The notes beneath the pieces were generated by a model. That model made no database searches and had not been told where the DNA came from. It saw nothing but the letters and a program-made list of their open reading frames with translations. The position numbers were made by a program, and so were the translations under genes. DNA of 64,000 nt from Streptomyces sp. TLI_235 (GTDB lineage: Bacteria > Actinomycetota > Actinomycetes > Streptomycetales > Streptomycetaceae): the NCBI GenBank assembly GCA_002300355.1, contig NSGV01000001.1, forward strand, positions 3,658,001 to 3,722,000. Direction: 5' to 3'. The stretch's first letter is position 1. Every line of letters starts with the position of its first letter. Positions 10,481 to 19,420 of the stretch are shown here, one piece after another.

Positions 10481-12025
10481 TCAGAGCTGGCGGGGCAGCA
10501 GCACCCGGAAGGCGGCGCCCGCGCCGGGCGCGGTGTCCAGGGTCAGCGTGCCGCCGTGCGCGCCGACCAGCGCGGAGGCGATGGCCAGGCCCAGGCCCGC
10601 TCCCCCGCCCTCCCGGCGGCTGCGCGAGGCGTCCACCCGGTAGAACCGCTCGAAGACCAGGGCGGCCTGGTCACCCGTCAGGCCCGGCCCCCGGTCGGCG
10701 ACCTCCAGCAGGCAGCGGCCGTCCACCGAGCCGACGCCGATCCGCACCGCGGTGCCCGGCGGGGTGTGCTTGACCGCGTTGCCGACCAGGTTGGTGACCA
10801 CCTGGCGCAGCCGTGCCTCGTCGCCGAGGACCGGCGCGGCCTGCGGAGCGCCGGAGCCGGCCGGTCCGGTGAGCGAGACGGGCCGGCCCGGGTCGAGCGC
10901 GGTCAGGTCGTGCAGCGCGTCCGCGGCCAGCGTGCGCAGGTCCATGGGCGCGAGGTCCAGCGGGCGCTCCTCGTCGAGCCGGGCCAGCATCAGCAGGTCC
11001 TCGACCAGGCCACCCATCCGGACGGCCTCGGCCTCGATCCGGTCCATCGCCCGGTCGGTGTCCGGCAGCGCGCCCATCCGGTGCAGCTCGGCGAAGCCGC
11101 GGATGCCGGCCAGCGGGGTGCGCAGCTCGTGCGAGGCGTCGGCGACGAAGCGGCGCATCCGGGCCTCGGACTCGGCCCGGGCCGCGAAGGCCGCCTCGAT
11201 CTGCGCCAGCATCCCGTTCAGTGCCGCGGAGAGGCGGCCGACCTCGGTGCCGGGCGCCAGCGCGGGCATCCGGTGCGAGAGCTCGCCGGAGGCGATCCTG
11301 GCGGCGCCCTCCTCGATCCGGCGCAGCGGGTTCAGTCCGGCCCGGACGGCGAACAGGCCGAGGACGGCGATCAGCAGCAGCACCGCGCCGCCGATCGCCA
11401 GGAAGGCGGTCCGCAGCCGGTCGACGGTGCCGCGGACGTCCTCCAGGGAGACCGCCACCAGCACGTACGCGGGGAGCTCCTGGTTCTGGCCGGTCGCGGT
11501 GGTGCCGGCGGCGGCGCCGGGCATGCCGACCGAGGCGGCCGGGTCGACCGGCAGCACGAGGACGCGCCAGTCCCCCGCGTCGTGCTCGGCCGGGACGTCG
11601 AAGGCGGTGCGCTGACGGGCCGCCAGGGTGCCGCCGTTGAGGCCGCCGAGGAAGGGGGCGCCGTCGGCGTCGCTGACCGGCTGGCGCAGCACCATCTCGA
11701 CCGCGCCGTTCGAGTCGAGGTACTGGACGACGTACTGGCTGGGCAGGAACTGGTTGATCCGGCGCCCGCCGCCCTGGCCGCCGCCGTCGCCCTGGGCGTT
11801 CCCGGCTCCGGCGCGCTGTCCGGCGCCCTGGCCGCCGGGCTGCGTGCGGCCCGGGACGCGGAGGGAGAGCGGTTCGCCGAACCGCTGCAGCTGCTGGTCG
11901 GTGCGCTCGACCAGCTGCGACTCGACGGTGGCGATCACCAGGGTGTCGCTGACCACCAGGCCGGTGGTGACCAGCAGCAGGGCCAGCAGGAGCAGCCGGA
12001 CGCGCAGCGAGAGACGGGCCAGCAC
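10481..12025 (-). CDS. HAMP-domain membrane sensor histidine kinase
   Basis: This 514-residue kinase has an N-terminal membrane helix (residues about 8-30), an extracytoplasmic region of about 175 residues with a Gly/Gln-rich stretch, a second membrane helix near 205-225, and a HAMP linker (GLNPLRRIEEGAARIASGEL). The HisKA box is DASHELRTPLAGIRG, followed by the HATPase with N-box NLVGNAVKHTP, G1 DRGPGL, F-box FERFYRVD and G2 GAGLGLAI. It is an EnvZ/TrcS-like class I kinase, and its signal is unknown. It starts at GTG three bases after the stop of the OmpR-family regulator, so the two form a two-component operon. Confidence 0.93.
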   Translation of the reverse strand: MLARLSLRVRLLLLALLLVTTGLVVSDTLVIATVESQLVERTDQQLQRFGEPLSLRVPGRTQPGGQGAGQRAGAGNAQGDGGGQGGGRRINQFLPSQYVVQYLDSNGAVEMVLRQPVSDADGAPFLGGLNGGTLAARQRTAFDVPAEHDAGDWRVLVLPVDPAASVGMPGAAAGTTATGQNQELPAYVLVAVSLEDVRGTVDRLRTAFLAIGGAVLLLIAVLGLFAVRAGLNPLRRIEEGAARIASGELSHRMPALAPGTEVGRLSAALNGMLAQIEAAFAARAESEARMRRFVADASHELRTPLAGIRGFAELHRMGALPDTDRAMDRIEAEAVRMGGLVEDLLMLARLDEERPLDLAPMDLRTLAADALHDLTALDPGRPVSLTGPAGSGAPQAAPVLGDEARLRQVVTNLVGNAVKHTPPGTAVRIGVGSVDGRCLLEVADRGPGLTGDQAALVFERFYRVDASRSRREGGGAGLGLAIASALVGAHGGTLTLDTAPGAGAAFRVLLPRQL

Positions 12026-12028
12026 CGG

Positions 12029-12787
12029 TCAGGCCTGCGGCGGGCGGCGCAGCGCGTAGCCGATGCCGCGGACGGTGTGGATCAGCTTGGGTCCGTGCAC
12101 GGCGCCGCCGGAGTCGAGCTTGCGGCGCAGATAGGAGATGTAGGACTCGACGATGGAGAGGTCGCCCCCGAAGTCGTACGCCCACACGTGGTCGAGGATC
12201 TGCGCCTTGGAGACCACCCGGCCGACGTTGGCCATCAGGTAGTGCAGCAGCTTGAACTCGGTGGGGGAGAGCGAGACCGGGCGGCCGGCCCGGGTGACCT
12301 CGTGGGCGACCGGGTCGAGGGTGAGGTCGGCGACGATCAGCCGGCCGTCCTCGGCGGGGCCGCCGGCCCGGCGGAGGATGGCCCGGATGCGGGCGATCAG
12401 CTCCTCCAGGCTGAACGGCTTGGTGACGTAGTCGTCCGCGCCGAGGGCGAGGCCCTGGACCTTGTCGCCGGTGGCGTCGCGGGCGGTGAGCAGCAGCACC
12501 GGGACGTGCTCGTTGGTGGTCGGCCAGCGGGTCTGGTCGCGCAGCCGCTCGACGACGGTGAAGCCGTCGAGGTCGGGGAGCATCACGTCGAGGACGACGA
12601 GGTCGGGCCGCTCGGCGGCGACGGCGGCGAGGGCCTCCTCGCCGGTCGCCGCCGAGGCGACCCGGAACCCGGAGAAGCGCAGGCTCGCGGAGAGCAGTTC
12701 GCGGATGTTCGGTTCGTCGTCGACGACCAACAGGAACGCCTCACCGGAAGCGGACGGCCCGCCTGCGGCCTGTACTGTCCCTGACAT
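12029..12787 (-). CDS. OmpR/PhoB-family response regulator
   Basis: This 252-residue regulator has an N-terminal receiver domain with acidic pair Asp23/Asp24, phosphoacceptor Asp67 in LVVLDVMLPDLDG, Thr in LLLTARD and Lys in DDYVTKPF. It has a C-terminal winged helix with LSPTEFKLLHYLMAN and the recognition segment VVSKAQILDHVW...VESYISYLRRKLD. A short insertion (about RWPTTNEHV) precedes the beta-4 strand. It is followed by its kinase partner in the same operon. Targets are unknown; the nearest candidates are the export genes or the cyd operon on either side. Confidence 0.94.
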   Translation of the reverse strand: MSGTVQAAGGPSASGEAFLLVVDDEPNIRELLSASLRFSGFRVASAATGEEALAAVAAERPDLVVLDVMLPDLDGFTVVERLRDQTRWPTTNEHVPVLLLTARDATGDKVQGLALGADDYVTKPFSLEELIARIRAILRRAGGPAEDGRLIVADLTLDPVAHEVTRAGRPVSLSPTEFKLLHYLMANVGRVVSKAQILDHVWAYDFGGDLSIVESYISYLRRKLDSGGAVHGPKLIHTVRGIGYALRRPPQA

Positions 12788-12907
12788 GTGCGCTGCGCCT
12801 CCCGGTCCTCACGAAATCTTCTCATCGGACGATAGCCCGGGAAGGCTATGCGGGGTTGATGAAAGTTGGATGATTGTGGTCCCCGCCATCGTAAGTGCTC
12901 CGCACGG

Positions 12908-13573
12908 CTACCCGGCCGCGGCCGCCCGGGCCGCCGCACCGCGGGCCCGGGCGCGCTTGGCGTAGAGCACCGTCCACAGCACCAGCACGCCGGTCACACC
13001 GTAGGCGAGCACCGAGTTCACCGCGACCATCGCACCGGTGGACAGCACGTACGCGAGGCCGACCCGGACCAGCGCCTCGGCGACGTAGCCCACGCCCCAG
13101 CCGATGGTCAGGTTGCGCTGTACCGTGCGGAAGGCCTCGAACTCCCAGAGCCCGTTCCACCGGGCCAGGCCCTCGGCGGTGCCGTCGGTGCCGAACTTGC
13201 GGCCGAAGTAGAACATCAGCGGCCGGGGTGCGGCCAGCGACGCCAGGCAGACCACGCCGAACAGCCCGGTCACCAGCGAGTCCTTGACCAGCAGCAGCTT
13301 GGCGCTGTTCGGGCCGGCGACGGTGACCAGCACCGTGATCGCCAGGAAGACCAGGGTGATCGCGGCGAACTCGTCGACGCGCCGGTGCCAGGCCAGGTAG
13401 ATCACCACGTCGACCACCGGCCACAGGCCGGAGAGCAGCAGGGCGGTGACCTCGCTGTGGCCGTGGTCGACCAGCTGGTTGTAGGTGAGCAGCGGCGCCA
13501 CGATGTTCAGGCCGATGGTCAGCACCCAGCCCAGCGCGACTGCGCCACCGCGGGCAGGCTTGTTCTCCGACAC
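12908..13573 (-). CDS. VC0807-family multi-pass membrane protein
   Basis: This protein of about 221 residues has six or so hydrophobic segments, beginning GWVLTIGLNIVAPLLTYNQL. The LGR/FGRKFG-like loop (RPLMFYFGRKFG) and the FRTVQRNLTIGWGVGYVAEALVRV segment resemble the VC0807 family, whose members are small integral membrane proteins of unknown function distantly like intracellular septation protein A. I chose the GTG at 13573 because a GGGGGA lies just upstream; an ATG at 13597 would add eight residues. A second member occurs at 40716-41438. There is no clear operon partner, and 108 bases separate it from the upstream export operon. Confidence 0.75.
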   Translation of the reverse strand: MSENKPARGGAVALGWVLTIGLNIVAPLLTYNQLVDHGHSEVTALLLSGLWPVVDVVIYLAWHRRVDEFAAITLVFLAITVLVTVAGPNSAKLLLVKDSLVTGLFGVVCLASLAAPRPLMFYFGRKFGTDGTAEGLARWNGLWEFEAFRTVQRNLTIGWGVGYVAEALVRVGLAYVLSTGAMVAVNSVLAYGVTGVLVLWTVLYAKRARARGAAARAAAAG

Positions 13574-13681
13574 GTTTCCCCCGATTTCTCTGTACATGTC
13601 GAGCCGGACCAGCCTAGTGAGGCCGGATCGGGCGCGCCATGAAAGAAAAGGTCAAGGACCGGGCCGGGTACTGACAACCGG

Positions 13682-14329
13682 TCAGCGGCTGCCGGTGCCG
13701 CCGGCCGTACCGGTGCCCGTGCCGCCGGCGCCGCGGCCGCCGAAGCCGCCCGCCGCCGCGCCCTCGCTGAGCTGGGTGGCGGTGTAGGAGCCGTCCGAGC
13801 CCTTCTGGCCCAGCACGGTGACGGTCTGTCCGGGCTGCAGGTCGGCGACCTTGCCCTCCTTGTTGAGGGTGACCTTGGTGCTGTCGCCGGTGGTGACCTT
13901 CACGGTGTTGCCGGAGGCGTCGGTGAGGTAGACGGTCGTGCCGTCCACCGAGGCGACGGTGCCCCGGGTGAACCCGGCGTTCTGGCCGCCGGGGGCGTTC
14001 CCGCCGGCGGCGTTGCCGGCGCGGCCGCCGTAACCGCCCGCCCCGGGGAACCCGCCGTAGCCGCCCGCTCCGGCGCCCTGGCGGCCGGCCGCCGCCTGCC
14101 GGCCGCCGTTGCCGTTGCCGTTCCCGTCGGCCTTGGCGTACCAGGCGCCGCCGGCGAAGGAGACGGTGGCTATCACCGCGCCGGCCAGGACCAGGCTCGG
14201 CCAGGGCAGTCGGCGGCGCGGCGGGGCGGCGAGTTCCGCGGCGATGTCGCGGCCGTCGGGCGCGGTGGACAGCAGTTCGGTCGCGTCGACCTGTCCGAGG
14301 GCGCGGTCGGGCTCGTTCTCGCTGGTCAT
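13682..14329 (-). CDS. membrane-anchored DUF5666-like protein of the export operon
   Basis: This 215-residue protein has an acidic cytosolic N-terminus, one membrane helix (LPWPSLVLAGAVIATVSFAG, about residues 42-62), a low-complexity Gly/Asn/Ala linker and a C-terminal beta-rich domain of about 70 residues (RGTVASVDGTTVYLTDASG ... GQTVTVLGQKGSDGSYTATQ). The domain resembles the OB-like DUF5666 module found in bacterial envelope proteins. It is the last gene of a four-gene operon with a HlyD-type adaptor, an ABC ATPase and an FtsX-like permease. An accessory role in that exporter is inferred. The tail is again Gly-rich. Confidence 0.75.
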   Translation of the reverse strand: MTSENEPDRALGQVDATELLSTAPDGRDIAAELAAPPRRRLPWPSLVLAGAVIATVSFAGGAWYAKADGNGNGNGGRQAAAGRQGAGAGGYGGFPGAGGYGGRAGNAAGGNAPGGQNAGFTRGTVASVDGTTVYLTDASGNTVKVTTGDSTKVTLNKEGKVADLQPGQTVTVLGQKGSDGSYTATQLSEGAAAGGFGGRGAGGTGTGTAGGTGSR

Positions 14330-14345
14330 GTCGGATGCTCCTGGG

Positions 14346-15548
14346 TCACTCGTGGCGGAGGGCTTCGATCGGGCGCAGCGAGGCGGCCCGGCTGGCGGGG
14401 TAGCTGCCGAAGAACAGTCCGATGGCGACGGCGATGCCGAAGGCGCCGAGGACGGACTCCGGGATGACCACCGGCTCGATGCCGACGATCGTGAAGTGCG
14501 AGCCGATCAGGCCGGCGGCGACGCCGAGGCCGGCGCCGGTCACCGAGAGCAGCGTGGACTCGGTGAGGAACTGGCCCAGGATGACCGCGCGCGGGGCGCC
14601 GAGCGCCTTGCGGATGCCGATCTCCCTGGTCCGCTCGGTGACGGTGACCAGCATGATGTTGGTGATGCCGATGCCGCCGACCAGCAGCGAGATCGCCGCC
14701 ACCGCGCCGAGCAGCACGGTGAAGGTCTTGGTGGTGGACTCCCTGGCGGTGAGCAGCGAGGTCTGGCTGCTGATCCGGAAGTCGACCTTGGTCGCGTCGG
14801 TGATGGCGTGGGTGCCCATCAGGATCCGGGTGATGTCGCTCTGCGCCTCGGTGGTGGCCTCGGCGGAGGCGGCCTGCACCATGATCTGGTTGACCGAGCC
14901 GAAGCCGGTGAAGGCGTTCTGCACGGTGGGCAGCGGGGCGATCACCACGTCGTCGGGGTCGTTGAAGCCGGTGGAGCCCTTCGCGGTGAGCACGCCGACC
15001 ACGGTGAAAGGGGTGCCGCCGATGGTGATCCGCTTGCCGACGGGCTCCTCGGTGTCGAAGAGCTGCTTGGCGGTGGTGGCGCCGATCACCGCCACCTTGC
15101 GGGAGTTGAGGACGTCGTCGTTGGAGAAGTAGTCGCCGTCCCTGACCTTCTGGTTGGCCGTCTCGAAGTACGCCGGGTAGGTGCCGACGATCGAGCCGGG
15201 CTGGTACGAGATGTTGCCGTACAGCGCGGTGCCGGTGGTGGTGACGACCGGCGCCACCGACTTGATGGACGTGCTGTCGGCGTCGGTGGCGAGCGCTTTG
15301 GCGTCGGCCACGGTGAGCGCCTTGGCGGCGGTGGCGGAGCCGCGCCCGGCGTTGGAGCTGACGGTCAGCGCGTTGGTGCCGAGCGACGTGATGGACGCCT
15401 TCACCGCCTCCGACGAGCCGTTGCCGACGGCGAGCAGCAGGATCACCGAGGCGACGCCGATGAGCACGCCGAGCATGGTGAGCGCGGAGCGGACCTTGTT
15501 GGCGACCAGGCCGCCGACCGCGAAGCGGATCATCTGCCAGAGGATCAC
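14346..15548 (-). CDS. MacB/FtsX-type ABC transporter permease
   Basis: This 400-residue permease has one N-terminal membrane helix (VRSALTMLGVLIGVASVILLLAVG), a large extracytoplasmic MacB-type domain of about 220 residues and three C-terminal helices. The signature EIGIRKALGAPRAVILGQFLTES and the ending ASLRPIEALRHE are typical of MacB/FtsX-like permeases, which couple ATP hydrolysis to mechanical release of substrates outside the membrane. The GTG start overlaps the ATPase stop in GTGA, so translation is coupled. The substrate is unknown; relatives export peptides, lipids or antibiotics. Confidence 0.92.
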   Translation of the reverse strand: MILWQMIRFAVGGLVANKVRSALTMLGVLIGVASVILLLAVGNGSSEAVKASITSLGTNALTVSSNAGRGSATAAKALTVADAKALATDADSTSIKSVAPVVTTTGTALYGNISYQPGSIVGTYPAYFETANQKVRDGDYFSNDDVLNSRKVAVIGATTAKQLFDTEEPVGKRITIGGTPFTVVGVLTAKGSTGFNDPDDVVIAPLPTVQNAFTGFGSVNQIMVQAASAEATTEAQSDITRILMGTHAITDATKVDFRISSQTSLLTARESTTKTFTVLLGAVAAISLLVGGIGITNIMLVTVTERTREIGIRKALGAPRAVILGQFLTESTLLSVTGAGLGVAAGLIGSHFTIVGIEPVVIPESVLGAFGIAVAIGLFFGSYPASRAASLRPIEALRHE

Positions 15549-16321
15549 GCGGTCACCTCCGCGGCGAGGGCGGGCGGCGGGCCGTCCACCGGCGCGCGGC
15601 GGACGTCGTCCACGATCGCCCCGTCGACCAGCCTCAGGACCCGCTTGGCGTGCCGGGCGACCTCGTCCTCGTGGGTGATCACCACGACGGTGCGGCCGGA
15701 GGCGTTGAGGCGGTCGATGATCGCCAGCACCTCGGCGGTGGAGCGGGAGTCGAGGTTGCCGGTGGGCTCGTCGGCCAGCAGCATGGCGGGCGCGGTGACC
15801 AGGGCGCGGGCGACCGCGACGCGCTGCTGCTGACCGCCGGAGAGCTCGTTGGGTTTGTGCCCGGCGCGCTCGGCGAGGCCGACCAGCTCCAGCGCGGCAA
15901 GTGCCCGGCGGCGCCGTTCGGCGGCCCGCACGCCGGCGTAGGCGAGCGGCAGCTCGACCTGGGCCAGGGCGGTGGTCCGGGGCACCAGGTTGAACGACTG
16001 GAAGACGAAGCCGATCTTGCGGTTGCGCACCAGCGAGAGCCGGCCCTCGTCGAGGTGGCCGACGTCGGTGCCGTCGAGCAGGTAGCGGCCGGAGGTCGGC
16101 ACGTCCAGGCAGCCGAGGATGTTCATCAGGGTGGACTTGCCGGAGCCGGAGCTGCCCATCACCGCGACGTAGTCGCCCTCCTCGATGTCGAGGCTGACGC
16201 CCAGCGGCTCGCCGGTGCCCGGTGCCGACGGGCCGCGCAACGCGTGCACGGCGGAGTCGCCCTGGCCGTAGGACTTGGTGACCCGGCTGATCCGGATCAC
16301 CGGGGGCTTGGTGGCGGCCAT
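15545..16321 (-). CDS. ABC transporter ATP-binding protein (MacB/LolD-like)
   Basis: This 258-residue nucleotide-binding protein has Walker A GSSGSGKST, Q-loop FVFQSFNLVPR, signature LSGGQQQRVAVARALV, Walker B MLLADEPTGNLD and switch His in VVVITHED. The HALRG/LDIEEGDYVAVMGSSGSG arrangement and the FNLVPRTT Q-loop place it with the MacB/LolD/FtsE ATPases that pair with FtsX-like permeases. Its ATG overlaps the adaptor stop in TGATG, and its stop overlaps the permease GTG. Confidence 0.95.
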   Translation of the reverse strand: MAATKPPVIRISRVTKSYGQGDSAVHALRGPSAPGTGEPLGVSLDIEEGDYVAVMGSSGSGKSTLMNILGCLDVPTSGRYLLDGTDVGHLDEGRLSLVRNRKIGFVFQSFNLVPRTTALAQVELPLAYAGVRAAERRRRALAALELVGLAERAGHKPNELSGGQQQRVAVARALVTAPAMLLADEPTGNLDSRSTAEVLAIIDRLNASGRTVVVITHEDEVARHAKRVLRLVDGAIVDDVRRAPVDGPPPALAAEVTA

Positions 16322-17700
16322 CAGCGGTTGCCACCGCCGGTGCGGGTGCCGCCGGTGGTGCGGGTGCCGCCGCCGAAGCCACCCGTGCCACCCGTGCCGC
16401 CGAGGCCGCCGGCCGCCCCGCCCGCGCCGGGGAAGGAACCGTTCGGGAAGCCGTTGCCGGTGGCGGCGGTGGTGGAGGTCAGTTCGACCTTGTCGCCCTC
16501 GGCGAGGCCGTCGACGACCTGGACGGTGGTGTCGCCCTCGATGCCGACGGTGACCGACACCCGCTCGGTGCTGCCGTCCTCGTGGACGAGGGTGGCGGTG
16601 CGGGAGCTGCCGGTGCCGGCGAGCGCGGCGGTGGGCACCGAGAGCGCGTTGTCGGCCTCGCCGACGACGACCGAGATGGTGGCGCTCAGGCCGGTGCGGA
16701 GCTTGCTGGTGTCGCTGCTGATCTGCAGCACCGCGCCGTACTGGACGGCGCTGCCGTTGCCGCCGGAGGAGCTGGGCAGCGAGCTGACCGAGAGCACGGT
16801 GGCGTTCAGCTTGGTGTCGGACTGCGCGTTGAGCGTGACGGTGGCGGACTCGCCCTTCTTGAGCTTGAGCGAGTCGAGCTCGGAGAAGTTGGCGGTGACC
16901 TGCATACCGGTGGGGTTGGTCAGCACCACGAAGCCGGTGGGGGTGGTGGAGGAGGTGGTGCTGCCCGTGCCGGTGCCGGTCCCGCTGCTGCCGCTCTTGC
17001 TGCCGCTGCCGGTGGAGCCGGTGCCGGAGGAGCCGCCGGTGCCGCTCACCGTCTCGCCGACCTTGCCGGCGACCGAGGCGACGGTGCCGTCGGCGGTGGC
17101 CTTCAGGGTGGTGCCGTCGAGTGCGGCCTCGGCGTTGGTGAGGGTGGTCTCGGCGGAGTCCACCTGCTGCTGGGCCTGGGCGACCTGCGCGGCGTCCACC
17201 TTGGTGGTGGTCGTGGTGGTCGGCGTCTGCTGCGCCCCGGTGCCGCTGCGGCCGCCGGAGGTGCCGGCGGAGCTGCCGCCGGAGCCGCCGGTCGTGGTGG
17301 TGACGGTCTCACCCGCCTTGGCCTTGGTGAGGTTGGCCTTGGCGGTGGCCAGCGCCGACTCGGCGGCGTCCACGTCCTGCTGGGCGGCGGTGGTGTCGAC
17401 GGTGGCGAGCACCTGGCCCTTGGTGACGGCGTCGCCGACGGCGACCTTCACCGAGGTGAGGCGGCCGCCGGTGGCGAAGTCCTGCCCGGTGTCGGAGGGC
17501 GAGGAGAGCGTGCCGGAACCGGACACGGTGGCCAGGACCGTGCCCTTGGCGACGGTCGCGGTCCGGACCCGGGTACCGCCCGCGGCGGAGCTGGTTCCGG
17601 AGTCCACGGTGGTGTACGCCAGTGCGGCCCCGCCGACCAGGGCCACACCGAGCGCGGAGTTGACGAGGACGGCACCACGCCGTCGCGGGAACACCTTCAT
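16321..17700 (-). CDS. HlyD/MacA-type membrane fusion (adaptor) protein
   Basis: This protein of about 459 residues has an N-terminal membrane helix, then a lipoyl-like half domain (GTVLATVSGSGTL ... VAVGDAVTKGQVLATVD), a long coiled-coil hairpin (residues about 100-200) interrupted by Gly/Ser/Thr-rich linkers, the second lipoyl half and a beta-barrel domain with LNPTGMQVTANFSELD and VPTAAL. It is the extracytoplasmic adaptor of the adjacent MacB-like transporter and the first gene of the operon. I use the ATG at 17700 (KVFPRRRG); an upstream ATG at 17787 would add 29 polar residues and has no better ribosome site. The Gly-rich C-terminus mirrors that of the DUF5666-like protein. Confidence 0.9.
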   Translation of the reverse strand: MKVFPRRRGAVLVNSALGVALVGGAALAYTTVDSGTSSAAGGTRVRTATVAKGTVLATVSGSGTLSSPSDTGQDFATGGRLTSVKVAVGDAVTKGQVLATVDTTAAQQDVDAAESALATAKANLTKAKAGETVTTTTGGSGGSSAGTSGGRSGTGAQQTPTTTTTTKVDAAQVAQAQQQVDSAETTLTNAEAALDGTTLKATADGTVASVAGKVGETVSGTGGSSGTGSTGSGSKSGSSGTGTGTGSTTSSTTPTGFVVLTNPTGMQVTANFSELDSLKLKKGESATVTLNAQSDTKLNATVLSVSSLPSSSGGNGSAVQYGAVLQISSDTSKLRTGLSATISVVVGEADNALSVPTAALAGTGSSRTATLVHEDGSTERVSVTVGIEGDTTVQVVDGLAEGDKVELTSTTAATGNGFPNGSFPGAGGAAGGLGGTGGTGGFGGGTRTTGGTRTGGGNR

Positions 17701-17906
17701 GGCGGACAGCTTCGCCCCGCGCTCTTTCCGGTTGCTGGCCCCGTCCTGGGAGCCGGCTGATGGCGTCAATCCTGACAATTCACGCATATCACCGCGCCAG
17801 GGTGGTTCTCTCTACCCGTCGGGGATGATTCGTTGATCCGATGCCCAGGGAATTCCCAGAATTTGGTCCGAGCTTCTGAACTTGCCCGGACCGGGACGCG
17901 GGCATG

Positions 17907-17944
17907 CTGCGGGCCCGCCGCCGTCGCCGGCGGCGGGCCCGCAG
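17907..17944 (-). terminator. strong hairpin downstream of hisC
   Basis: A perfect 17-bp inverted repeat (arms 17907-17923 and 17928-17944, CTGCGGGCCCGCCGCCG) has a 4-base loop. It lies 56 bases downstream of the hisC stop and upstream of the export operon, so it should end hisC transcription and insulate the exporter genes. No U-tract follows, as is usual in actinomycetes. Confidence 0.8.
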
Positions 17945-18000
17945 GTGCCCGGCGCGGAGCGCCTGCGGCTGAGAACTCCTGCAGCTCAGAACTCCTCGGC

Positions 18001-19080
18001 TCAGAGCTCCTTGCGGAAGGCCTCGGCGGTCGCCAGGAAGATGTCGTTGCCGGCCGTCTCGCCGATCGACACCCGGACGCCCTCGCCCGGGAACGGCCGG
18101 ACGACCACGCCGGCGGCGGCGCAGGCGGCGGCGAAGTCCAGCGTCCGCTCACCCAGCCGCAGCCAGACGAAGTTGGCCTGCGAGTCGACGACCGTCCAGC
18201 CCTGGGCGCGCAGCCCGGCCAGCATCCTGGTGCGCTCGGCGACGAGCGACTCGACCCGCTCCAGCAGCGCCTCCTCGGCGCGCAGCGAGGCGACGGCGGC
18301 GTCCTGGGCGAGCTGGCTGACGCCGAACGGCACCGCGGTCTTGCGCAGCGCGGTGGCCACCGGCTCGTGGGCGACGGCGAAGCCGACCCGCAGTCCGGCC
18401 AGGCCGTAGGCCTTGGAGAAGGTGCGCAGCACGCAGACGTTCGGCCGGTCCCGGTAGAGGTCGATGCCGTTGGGCACCTCGGCGTCGCGGATGAACTCGA
18501 TGTAGGCCTCGTCGACCACGACCAGGATGTGGCCGGGCACCGCGTCGAGGAAGCGCTCCAGCTCGGCGCGGTGGATGACGGCGCCGGTCGGGTTGTTGGG
18601 GTTGCAGACGAAGATCAGCCGGGTGCGGTCGGTGATCGCGGCCAGCATGGCGTCGAGGTCGTGCGCCTCGTCCGCGGTGAGCGGGACGGGCACGGGGGTG
18701 GCGCCGGCCACCTGGGTGATGATCGGGTAGGCCTCGAAGGAGCGCCAGGCGAAGATCACTTCCTCGCCGGGGCCCGCGGTGGCGAGCACCAGGGACTGGG
18801 CGACGCCGACCGAGCCGGTGCCGGTGGCGATGTGCTCGGCCGGGACGCGGAAGCGGGCGGCGAGCTCCTCGGTGAGGCCGGTGACGGCCATGTCCGGGTA
18901 GCGGTTGAACGAGCCCGCGGCGGCGGTGGCCGCCTCCAGCACGCCGGGCAGCGGCGGGTAGGGGTTCTCGTTGGAGGACAGCTTGTACGCGTCGGCACCG
19001 GCCGGCTTGCCCGGCTTGTACGTGGGGATGCCGTCCAGGGTCGGCCTCAGCCGGGGCCCCTGCGCTGCGGTACCGCTCAC
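18001..19080 (-). CDS. hisC: histidinol-phosphate/aromatic aminotransferase
   Basis: This 359-residue fold-type I PLP enzyme has the substrate/cofactor segments [24 protein letters not shown] and NPNNPTGAV, the PLP-binding Lys in [14 protein letters not shown], and the C-terminal [13 protein letters not shown] with the phosphate/carboxylate-binding Arg. It transfers the amino group from glutamate to imidazole-acetol phosphate in histidine synthesis, and homologues often also accept phenylalanine. There are no other his genes nearby, so it may be the second, aromatic-specific copy seen in streptomycetes. The start is GTG at 19080 after AGAAGGAG; the longer upstream reading frame is not coding in character. 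A LacI gene is divergent. Confidence 0.92.
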   Translation of the reverse strand: MSGTAAQGPRLRPTLDGIPTYKPGKPAGADAYKLSSNENPYPPLPGVLEAATAAAGSFNRYPDMAVTGLTEELAARFRVPAEHIATGTGSVGVAQSLVLATAGPGEEVIFAWRSFEAYPIITQVAGATPVPVPLTADEAHDLDAMLAAITDRTRLIFVCNPNNPTGAVIHRAELERFLDAVPGHILVVVDEAYIEFIRDAEVPNGIDLYRDRPNVCVLRTFSKAYGLAGLRVGFAVAHEPVATALRKTAVPFGVSQLAQDAAVASLRAEEALLERVESLVAERTRMLAGLRAQGWTVVDSQANFVWLRLGERTLDFAAACAAAGVVVRPFPGEGVRVSIGETAGNDIFLATAEAFRKEL

Positions 19081-19420
19081 GGTCGTTCTCCTTCTGTGCT
19101 CTCTTGGGCGCACGTGCCGGGCCGCGCGCGCCGGGTTCGCCGTTGCCGCGCCGCCCCTCGCCACACACCCGCGCCACCCCGGTCGGGTGCCCCGCACGAT
19201 ACCGGCCGGGCTCACCCATGCGGGTGAGATGCCCGATCGGGTTACGGGTGCAGATCAGCCATTCTGCCGCGTTCCCACGGCACATGTCAGAGGTAACAAG
19301 GCCGGATCAGCGCGGGTATCGAAGGGTGTGATCCCTCCCGGCTCTTGGAGAAACGTATCTTCAGACCGGTGGCCGGGGCCGGTCACAGCCCGCTGTCATG
19401 CGCCATACGATCGGTCCGCC
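19081..19420. promoter_or_regulatory. hisC/lacI divergent control region
   Basis: This 340-base spacer lies between divergently transcribed hisC and the LacI-family gene. It contains a hyphenated palindrome at 19211-19228 (CTCACCC-ATGC-GGGTGAG), a candidate operator for the adjacent regulator. A TACGAT box at about 19405-19410 could serve as a -10 for the LacI gene. No coding or RNA gene was recognised. Confidence 0.4.

Noticed and set aside
15650..17836. Long open frame antisense to the export ATPase and adaptor
   Set aside because: Val/Pro-rich composition typical of a third-position G+C shadow, no motif, and three well-supported genes on the other strand.
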